From Diphasiastrum complanatum (lineage: Eukaryota > Streptophyta > Lycopodiopsida > Lycopodiales > Lycopodiaceae): 64,000 nucleotides of DNA. The stretch covers positions 58,986,865-59,050,864 of the forward strand of contig CM055095.1 of assembly GCA_029204225.1 (NCBI GenBank), read 5' to 3'. Shown here piece after piece: positions 35,101-45,755 of this stretch. The notes under the pieces were generated by a model. The model was not told the origin of the DNA. It made no database searches and saw only the letters and a program-made list of their open reading frames with translations. The position numbers were made by a program, and so were the translations under genes. Position 1 is the stretch's first letter. Each line of letters opens with the position of its first letter.

Positions 35101-38100
35101 ATCATAGGCCTTAGCCACACAGACAACATCTTCCAAAGATTGGAGGATATTTTGTTTGCACTCGATCTGATAATTGGCTGGCAATCCATGAATGAATTGC
35201 CATTGTGCCAATTTCCTATCAAAAAGCAGCACCTTGGCCAAAAAAAATCCAAGAACTCCTGGACATAGGTGTCCAATTCTCGGTTGCCCATTCTGCAGTT
35301 AATAAAGTGAATATACAACTTGGAATCGTCAATCGTGACAAAAGCCTTACGAAATTCCTCCAGAAATTCAGCCCAAGTCACCGGTTTCACAGGTAGTTCC
35401 CTCCACCAAGAGACCATGCCCTCAAGAAACTACAAAATCGACAAAATTCGCTTTTCCGGTAGGTAGCCCAAGTTGTATGAATTAATGGCTTGTAATCGAT
35501 TGAATAGATTTTGCATCTGGCTGTTTCTGTTTATTGCTTTGATGAAGTTCCAGCACACCCTTGCCCAAAGTTTGCAACAATGTGTTAAAAAAATTTAGGG
35601 GGTCATCACTATTAGGTGATGCTCGGGAGAAGGAGGAACAGGGAAAATTGTCCCACCCCACAGGAACTTCATTCATATCCATTTGCTTATCTTAATCGAA
35701 AAATTATGGTCAGTTAACAATCATTACGGATATAATTTCTCTAATAAAGCAATGTCCAAAAGTTTTCAGCTTTTTAAGTCCATTTGCACTGTTCATTGGT
35801 ATAATTTTTAATAAGCATGTTATGGTCTGTTACATGCATCAAATCTAGTTCATTCAATTTTTTGACCTATTAAATTCAACAAAAAATTGATATCAATGCC
35901 TGCATAGCAAAATTATAGTCTGTAATGACTATAAGTAGCCCATGGAACTCATAAAAAATAGAAAACCGAAAAACCTTAGTATAAAATCTCCAGGCCCACC
36001 CCTCCTCCTCCCTACCTACCATGCACACCAACTCAACATAATTAACTAAATAAACTTAAAGTTAAACTAAAAGCTAACTATACACCCACCCCCCTTTTCC
36101 CTCCTAAAAAACAAAACCCTCTTCTCGGGCCCCGACCTGCTGGCCGTGAGCAGGGAATTGTGAGGGAGAGGCCAGAGAGAGAGAGAATAGAATAGAATAG
36201 AATATCTTAGTGTCTTTGAGTACCCTTGGGCACATAAGACAAAGAAAAAGTACATCAGAAAGGAGCATTGACCATGCCGGACTTATTTCTATCAGGTAAA
36301 TTAAAAAACAGAAATAAACTGGACATAAAACCAAAGCTTAACCTCCAGCTATGGTGAGGATACCCAACGATCCTTTGAGCTTAGCTCGAAGGCGTAAAGC
36401 AACATTGCGTCGTTCAATGGAACGAAACTTTAGGAATAAGACCTTATCAACAAATTTGCTCCGCCAAGCAGTGTCAAATCCCTCCATATTATGTGCAAGT
36501 TTAGATACAAGAAGGTCTTTCGCCTCATCAAGGGCCTTGTTTCCATTAGGAATACCCCTAACTCGTATATTAAGAGCCTTCTTGGCTCTTCTCTCTTGTT
36601 CTGTAAAAACATTCTCTAAGGTAGAATTCACTAACGAAGGCTGAACTTTGTTAGAGGAATTACCGTCTTGCTTAAGAACTGAAGCCCAAGTACGAGTTTC
36701 TTCCACTTCCTTTGCCAAAGACGAGATTTTACTTTCCACATCTTGCTGCGAATGAATATCCTGCATCCCTTTCTCTTTTATCATGTCGATAGTGCTTTGC
36801 AAATCCTTATTTTGAAGACTGACCTTGGTAAGTTCTCCATGAAACGTTTGATTTTGTAGCTGCAATTTTTCGATAAATTGAAACACTTCTTTGAACTGAT
36901 GTTGTAAGGAGCTGTTAAAAGATTCAAAGTCGGATAAGTTGCTAGGTTGTAATTGTTCTGCAGGGATATGATAGGCAAGGTAGGAATCTGTAGGGGATAA
37001 TATCGGAGCCGGAATGCCCTGTAATGGAGAATGAGGTGATGAAAAAGACAGATCTGCAAAAGAAGGGAAAGAGCCAACGATGGGTGACTGGCCCAGAAGC
37101 CTGGCCAGCGAAAGCATGAGAAGAGGGGGCGAAGGAGCTCCATCCTTTTTGATAGAGGCCATGCGGACAGGACAGGGTAGGGCGGATAGGACAAGGTAGG
37201 GCGGAACAGGACAGGGTAGTGCGGATAGGACAGGGTAGAACCTGGGTGCGGAACAGGAACGGACAGGATAGAGCGGATTTGAGATAGGGCGGATCTGGGA
37301 TAGGGAAAGAAAGAAAGCAAGCTTTATTAATGTCTTTTGGGCACTCGTGGGTGCATAAGACCAAAAAGAAAATATGTACAAGCAACAGTGGGAGCATCAT
37401 CCATAGGAGGACGTGGCCGTAAAATGCTATAAACTAGCTACGAATGAAAGTAGAACAAAGCAGAAGTGACAAAAGCCCACAACCTGGGCCAGGTATAACA
37501 GAAGAACTATAGAAAAAGTACCAATGCCCACAACCTGGGCCAGGTGGAGAATAAGTACATATCAGCGAAAGTAAGTGTGAAGTGTTCGCTAAGTGGAGCG
37601 TACGGTGGGCCCCGATGGAGGCGAGTGCCGACTACATCTGGGCTTTTTCCGCGGTGGCACAGCGATAGGAATCTCATCATCGGAATCATCAGCATGTGCT
37701 CGAGTTCGAAAGAAGCCAGTGAGAAGCAGTTGTTGGGAGTCTAACCCCAGGTGATCTGGTATAGGCAGATGAGATTGAGGGAGAGTAAGCATCTCACGAA
37801 CAAGAAGTCCCAAGCAACGAGCATCAGGATAGGAGACAGAACTGCGAAGTGTATGCAGGCCATCGCGAAAGAGACAATAATACCTCCCCCGTATCTCACA
37901 ATACAATGGACATCTGAGGAGGAAATGGGCTTTATCTTCCACCTCCTGCAACGAGCACAAGCGACATAGATGACGCTTCCGGGGGATATCCCATGCACGA
38001 CCGGCCTCAATAGCAAGCTGATGAGAGGAAATGCGCAACTGCCCAAGACGATGGCGCAAGCTGTGTGATAGGGGCTGTGAGAGATAGAACGGCAACAATG

Positions 38101-41100
38101 GCAACCAGAAGGATCCAAAGAGAGGAAGTGTGTATGGTAATAGCTCAGTTGAATGCAAGAAGGTGGGAGGGAGCTCCAAGTCTGCCGCATATATCGACGG
38201 AATAAATAGCCTCGGATATATGAATGCGTACCACGAGGAAGATCCATGATAGAGATGCCCAGATGTCATAAGAGATCAGACGCCTGCTGGTACCAGGATA
38301 GCTTGGCATGGGAATCAGCTAGGACACGTGAAGAAGTAACAGCAGCAACTATGTATCTATCCAGGTCAGATGCACGAATCTCTTGAATCCGTTGAAGAGA
38401 AAGAATAAGGCGGAAAAAGCCCTCAAGGATGATCGGAGGAGTGGCAAACTCAGCACATAGGATATCATGAGCGTATCATGCGACCCAACATAGTGGCCTG
38501 AATGCGGGAAATGCCTGCCCAGTCCCGGAGAGAAAGTCCTGGCAACCAAATCTTGAAGGCATACATCACTGCTGGAACCACCCGTGTGTGAAACAATTGG
38601 CATCTAGTAGCGGGATCAAAAATATGATTCATTGTACAACCACACTCGAACTGGACCAATGCTGAAAGACCGGAGGAAATGTGCGCAAATGCAGCCTGGC
38701 GGAAATCAAGAAGGGGCGCAGTAAACAGGACTCCCAAGTTAGTATAAGAGGCAACAATGTCAACTTCCTGCCCGTCATAGAAGAATTGATAATTGTGAAG
38801 GCTTCGTCGATTGGTGTTGAAAATCATGATCTTCATCTTTTTTAAGTTAATAGGGAGACCCCAAGCAACACAAAACCGATGTAAGACCTGTAAGTGACAC
38901 TGCAACCCTTCTGGTGAGGGAGAAAGCAGGACAATGTCATCAGCATAAAGCAGAATGGGGATGAGCAAATGAGCCAGCGGGCAACCATCTCCACCTTCTT
39001 CACGAATGAGGTGCTCAAGATCATCAATATAAAGTTCAAACAGCGGAGGGGATAGTGGACAGCCTTGCTTGACGCCAACAGTGCTACGGATGGGAGAAGA
39101 CAAATCAGTACCGAGCCGAGTACGTGCTAGAACTCTCTCATACAGAGCAACCACTGCCGCGAGAATAGAGTCGGAAAAGCCGAGCTGACGTAGTCTGCTG
39201 ATCAAAAGATGACGGGGAACAATATCAAAGGCCTTAGAAGTTACGAATAGAGCCACAGCTGATCTAGAGCTAAGCTATGAAAGCATCACATAAGCAAGAC
39301 TTAAGCTATGAAAGCGGCACATAAGCAAGACTTAACCCTAGAAAGCAGGAAAGAGAGAGATTAAGGAGGCTAAAGAGAGAGATCAATATCATCAGCTGAG
39401 AAACAAATGACACAGTTTCCCTACTTATAGCCAAGAGGAAGCCCTAAAAGGAAGCTTCCGGTGGCTAGGGTCCAACTGGGAGGGAAAATAGTGCGCCCTC
39501 CAAGAAGGCCCCCACTCTCCAGTAATATGTCCAAATGGCCTAATAATGAATAATAAGGCCAAAGGCCAACCATAAAGTGTCACTAATGAATAAAAAAGGG
39601 CCCAAGGCCTGCTTATGCATAAAGTAAAGTAAATGTAAATGGATGCGGCGAATGTAATGAGCCGAGTCCATAACTCTCCCTGACACAAAAGAAAAAGACC
39701 CAACTGCCGAAAAGAAACTAGATCAAGTAGCAGCAAGCCCTGGTGCATCAACAGCTAGAGCAACATCTAAGGTAGAGGAATCAACAAGTGTAGCAAGAGC
39801 ACGAGCCTGATCTGCAAGTGATGGTGTATGCTAAAAGACATCATTAGGCTCCCATGTGGCCTCCTCAATAGGACGGCCATCCCACTGGACCAAAAACTGA
39901 ATCTGCCGGCGGCGTCGACTATGGTATAGACGAACCTGTAATATAGCAGCAGGTAAAAATGGAAATAACTCTGGAGCAGTAGGAAACTCAGCATCACAAG
40001 GAGCGTCATCCTCAAACTGACATGGAATACATCACAGGCGCGTGTGGAAGCAGGAAGCTATAAGCGATATGTAACTGGACTAAGAGCCTCCAAAATGCGA
40101 TAAGGCCCACAATAACGTGGTGCAAGCTTCTCAGTAGAAGCATGGCCCTGGACAAAATGATGACGTGCAAACCGTAGGCGTAGATAAACCATATCTCCAA
40201 GCTGAAACTCAACATGGCGGCGGTGACGATCAATTGAGGTCTGATAACGCTTGTGAACATGCTGTAAATGAGAACTCGCCCGGGTAATAAGCTCTCGAGC
40301 ACCAAGGTATCCAAAAAGCCCGAGAAGGTAGAACAATCCATCATAGGATACACCAAAAGCGGATGGAGAATCGGATGACCCATCGGAATGGGCCGCAAGT
40401 GTAATCCCAAAGTACACACCAGGCGCACAAGTGAGGAATAGAAGAAATGCACTGGAACGAGGAATAGGATCCGCAACATCAGTAGCAAGCATCGGAGCAA
40501 TATCCACGTGTAGCTGGGATTGAGTATCAAAGCACATATGAGCAACACTGAAGTATATGGCGGCAACATCCCCAAAAACTATCCAAGAGAGGAGAAGGAA
40601 TTCTCTCAAGGTACCCTGTTGGTCTCGGAACACCAGAACAAAGTGGCAACTCAGCATCGGAGACCAAGCGATATGGAGCAACTTGAAATGACAGGGAACC
40701 TGAAGATCACCCAGACAAACAGTAGCTGGAACGGAGACGATAACCCAAGCCAACAGGATATGCCAAGCCTGACAATGAGCAACAATCCAAGGAACAGATA
40801 GAGAGCCACATGCATAATCATAGAGATATCCGCACCATAGGCGATCAGTAATATGGAAAAACCAGCACCAATCAACAGGTCCAAATGAAAACCAAGCTAT
40901 ATGTAATAACCAGGAATGCCATATATCCATAGCTGAAAATGAAGTAGTAGTGTAAGCAATAGGTCCAAATGAAATCCAAGCGATACGTAATAACCAGGAA
41001 TGCCAAATATCAAGAGGTAAAAAGGAATCAGTCGCATGAACCCAAAAGTGTATACCATCGGCATGGACTGCAACAAACCTATATGTAGAAACACCAGGAG

Positions 41101-44100
41101 ACGGAAGGATGTCCGTGTACTCATCTAGAAAGATCCCAGCATATAAATACCCTAGATAGGTAATAGTGACCATCTGCGAATATCCTCGGATGAAAAATGT
41201 GTAACAGTAAGGGCCAAAGGCGCATGAATCATGTCAGGAACCGTAGAAATATCATGAGGCAGATCACAAACCTCAAGCAGAGATCCATGGAGTAAAGCGA
41301 AAGAAGATACAACCTGATCACCAATAGCAAGGGAACCATCAAACGTGGACCCATGAAGAACCCCATAGAAATCAGCAGGAACATCGGCCATTACAGACTC
41401 AAGAGATGGAGATATAGAGACCAATGGAGAAGATACTGCACCAACCACCGAACCAGGAGGGCAATCTGAAGTATGCGCAAAAGCAATAGTAGAAATACCA
41501 CCAAGGTATACGGCCTCAATATCAATGAAACCAGGAATGACCACTGAATACGATATCTGTGAATCAAGGCATGTAGGCGCAAGGCACACAACAACAACCT
41601 GTAAATCCGAAGCAGCATCAACCTGAGGAAGAGGACCCGCGGATGGTGAAAGTGAAGCAGGAACTGATGTACTCTGAATGGAAAGAAAAGCTGCATCGTC
41701 AGCCTTTGGCAGGCTACGCATAAACTGCTTCCCGGTAACCAACTGGAAGTCTCCCTGAGAATCAATGCCAACAAGTGAGTGTGTAACTGCATCAAGTACA
41801 AATGTCAATGTCTGCTGTGTCAAGTCCAGTGTAACGGCTCCAAGAGATGCAAACCAATCAGCACCAAGGATAAGATCATAACGCTCCATAGGAATAATGT
41901 AAAGATCTGCCTGTCCAGAAAAATCTCCAATGCGGTATGGTAAACGCTGAAACATCTGAGAAGTAGGAAAAGAATGGGAACTGACAACCTCAACTGTGAG
42001 AGGCTGTGAAGCAGGAATAGGTGAAGCACGTATCCGACGAGTGATATAACTGCTAATAAAAGAATGAGTGCTGCCAGTATCAACTAAAGCAATACACTCA
42101 CGACCTGTCATACGTACATGTAACTGAATGGAGCGAGGACCAGGACGCCCTGTCCAAGTAGCATAGGCAAGCTGAGCATGGCAAGTAGCAAGAAGTAAAT
42201 CAGTGGAAGGCTCAGAGGATAGGTCATGCTCATCAGAAATATGAATGTAGATATTGGAATCATCTGGAGTACACTAGCCCTCATGGTAAAAAACAGCAGT
42301 AGTAGTAGGGAGAGGCTGACGGCAATCACGGGCAAAATGGTCAGGACTCTTACAACGAAAGCAAAGACGCTGCTGCTGAAGGTCAGCGAACTCTGCAGAC
42401 GTGTAACGTCGGACAAAAGCAGGTCGAGGAGTCAGAGGACGAGGAGACGAAGGGACAATGGAGAGAGCTAGAATAGAAGGGGCAGGTGTAGGGTGGACGA
42501 AGCGGGAAAAGATGAAGCAGAAGGATGGGGTCGAGAGAAGCGGGAAGGAAGAGTGTCAAAGTACTTATGCTGTAAAGTACTGGCAAGAGACATCGCCTCA
42601 ACAAGTGTGGGAGGACGGAAGGAAGAGTAACGTAAAGCACCACGAAGCCCAACAATGTAACGAGAAATAAGCTCAGTGGGCTGTAGATCTATGAAAAGAT
42701 AAGAAAGCTCCATAAACTGATCTGTATAAGAAGCAAGATCGCTGGTCTGAGTGAGACTACGGAATGTATCACATTGGCGGTCGAGCCACTGAGGGTCAAT
42801 CATAGCATGACGGAGGTCACGGCGAAAAGTATGCCATAAGTGGAGCCCTTCCAGATCAGGATCAGCTCTATAAACTCGCCACCACGTGGCGGTGCGTCCA
42901 TCTAAATGTAAAGCAGCCAACTGGATCTTCTGAGGATCAGTCTTAGGGTAGATCTGAAAATATGTGTCAAGCATAGCAAACCAATTCTCTAATATGTTCC
43001 CGTCAGAGGAACCGGAATAGGTAGCAAGCTGTACCCTATCACGAAAGTCTCGAGCAAATTGTGGCTCAGGAAGTGGGGGACGTGAAAAGAAACCAGGAGA
43101 TGGGTTAGGTGGAATAATCGGTCCACCACCAGGCTGACTAGCAGAGGAAGATGGAAATCCAAATGGAGGGGGAGTCTCAAATGAAGGAAAAACAGGAGCT
43201 TTACTAGGACCATGAGGTTGTAAAGAATCAAGCCGGTCATAACGGTATCGAAGCAAAGAACGAGGCCAGAAAGGGTCTCATCCATGCGACGAAACTGATC
43301 GGATAAGGTTTCCTGAGTAGTCTCACTCGGGGTAGGTGAATGTGCCATAATGATAGTGGAAGGAATAGACGAAAACTTGAGAGAGCGGACTCTTGTCGTC
43401 ACCCCAAATTAGTCTATTAAAACCACTATTATCACAACTAAGAAAGGACAGCAATCAGTAAATGAAAAAAGTGAAAATGAAGGCTGTGAAAATGCGCTGG
43501 ACAGCCAAGAGGCAAGTGACAAATTGGAGTATCAAACGGAGTCGGAATTTCGTGAAATTTGGTTGAGGATGGGCGATGGACAGCCTGCAAACAAGGTGTG
43601 AAAAATGGCTGCAAACGGAGACAAAAACGGACGAAAGTGACAAGTATGAAGCGGCTGGACAGCCTGCAAACAAAAGTGAGAGGGCTGAAAATGGGAGGAG
43701 GAACGGATGAAAGAGATGAGGGAATTGGGCACTGGAGAGCCTGCAAACAAGCTGGAAATGGGTGATAGAGGGTTGGAACTTGGGCGCCGGAAATAGTCTA
43801 CCCAAATTTTTTTTTTTTCGGCCGCCAAATTTAGCGGAAGTACTTCCGCTAACTATCTGCTAAAGCTCCGCCAAGGAAAATGCTTTGATAGGCGTTGGTC
43901 CTCCTCCAAACTGTGCTGAATGTTGCTGAAGCAAAGAGACGAAAGCCCTCAGCAAAGAGAGAAAAATCAGCAAGGAAAATGGGCACCCAATCAGAAAATC
44001 AGATCTGAAATTCAGCAATCAGGAAAGTGCTCTGATACCAAGTTACGAATAGAGCCACAGCTGATCTAGAGCTAAGCTATGAAAGCATCACATAAGCAAG

Positions 44101-45006
44101 ACTTAAGCTATGTCATATATCTGGCGCTCAAGTAGGGGAAGCTTACTCATGGATGCCTTAGTATCCTCAACAACACGGGAGATATTAGGGATGATGTCCC
44201 TCTGCAAAACACTAAGCGCAACACGAAGAGAAGCAATTTTAGTCTGTTGAGTGTCAATCGTGGCAGTCTTAGTAAGCAAATGCACACGAAGTTCATTGAG
44301 TTGTGAAAGAAAAGCGGTAAATTGCTTAGAAATGTACTCATTCAACGAGATGTTCTCGAGAGTGGTGTGCCTTGTGTAGGTGTGGCATGTGTCTCCCATA
44401 GCAGCTGAGGACGAAGCAACAACCTGTGGCGGTGGAGCGCTGACATAATCGGTAGGCATGGTGGATGCAATTTCCAAAGTACGAAGACGTTTGCGAGAGC
44501 CTGTAGACATAAACTTCTTAGCACGCTTTGTGCGCAAGACAAATCCTGGAGGAAGGCGAAGCGAAGCCGTAGGATGATTTGCAGGAGATAGATGAGAGAG
44601 GAAGCAAAACCCTAATCAAGTAGTTTTACGAAAATGAGCGTAACTTTGTCATACGAAGTCCGATTGACCCGAAAATTGATTCAGATCAAAGGTAAGACAG
44701 AGCACTACGCAGTCGTCAGACTGTACTTGCAGTACGTTTCGGATCCGTATGGACTGTATATAGATTACGAAAATTTTGAGATGAAGAAAAATCAAATTTT
44801 CAAAACTCCAACTGTTGAGGATCTATTGCAAAAGGATAGCAGCAATGAAATCTTGAGAAACAAGTGATGCAAGAAAGTGTCATGCACAAAAAAGGTAGAT
44901 CTAGCCACAAAGAAAGCTAGAAAGAAGTGAAAGTTGCATGGAGATGGAAGCAGTGAGGAGATGATGGCTGCGTGGAGATGGAAGCGTGGAGACGGAGACG
45001 GTGATG

Positions 45007-45074
<68 letters not shown>

Positions 45075-45672
45075 AAGAAAATGTATTAATGTTTGTTGAG
45101 TGCCCAAGGGCACATAAGACAGAATGAATAAGTACATGTCTCGTAGGATTACTGTCCATATCGGACAACATAATAAAAAACACTAGTCTAAATGGAAAAG
45201 ACAAAAAAGAACTCTCTCGAGCTAGGAAAAGACATAGCCAATATAGAATCATAAAATGCATAAAAGAGTAGATACACGAGAGCTTAACCTCCAACTCTGA
45301 AGAGGGTACAGGTGCAAGAGCTTAACCGCCTGCTCTGCTGAGGAAAGTAAAAGGATAAATATCAATCTCAAAAAAAGCGTCTGATACCCATAGCAGGTGT
45401 GGGCTGTGATCGAGGAGCTCTGGTAGCTCTAGAGGCGCGCGTAGATCTGGCAAGAGGTGGTGGCTGAGCATGTTGGGCCTTCGCCCTCACCAGTATGACT
45501 GCCTCATCATCTGGTAGGTCATCACGCTCCCGCTTTTGAAAGAAGCCAGTAATGAGATGCTGGTTAGAATCAGTAATACTCTCCCCAGGGAGAGTATTAC
45601 TGATTCTAGCCAGAGGGTGTGTGTGTGTGTGTGTGAGAGAGAGGGAGGGAGGGAGGGAGGGAGGGAGGGAGG

Positions 45673-45755
<83 letters not shown>

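Larger units (their letters stand above)
36180..37300 (-). mobile_element. LINE-type unit with ORF1 but no ORF2
   Basis: On the minus strand: a 5' region of about 20-bp imperfect tandem repeats (37,165-37,290, GACAGGGTAGGGCGGATAG-like on the + strand); ORF1 (36,338-37,165); then almost at once the LINE 3' terminus (GTCTTATGTGCCC hairpin, 36,220-36,240); and a TTCTATTC/CTCTCT tail ending near 36,175. ORF2 is absent. It directly follows the 3' tail of LINE copy 2. Confidence 0.72.
39240..44112 (-). mobile_element. Pol-less family B chromovirus (copy B1)
   Basis: Minus-strand element inserted in LINE copy 2. Order on its own strand: 5' LTR remnant (44,112-44,042), primer site, leader with palindrome, gag, CCHC knuckle, aspartic protease, an unidentified segment of about 1.3 kb, integrase C-terminus, chromodomain, polypurine tract and 3' LTR (39,674-39,240). 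RT, RNase H and integrase catalytic core are absent. The 71 bp retained from the 5' LTR are identical to the 3' LTR, so the copy is young. It would need enzymes from a relative such as B2. Confidence 0.9.
45000..45611 (-). mobile_element. LINE copy 4, 3' end (5' truncated)
   Basis: Minus-strand LINE 3' terminus: ORF2 end at about 45,372-45,590 ([20 protein letters not shown], then an Arg/Pro-rich tail), a 3'UTR, the hairpin GTGCCCTTGGGCAC (45,100-45,113) and AATACATTTTCTTTCTTTC followed by a long CT tail. It is truncated at 45,590 at an inverted repeat. Confidence 0.83.

Noticed and set aside
37741-38247. Alternative minus-strand frame overlapping the LINE C-terminus
   Set aside because: The overlapping frame 37,589-38,269 carries the conserved cysteine motif and GFF block; this one has no motif.
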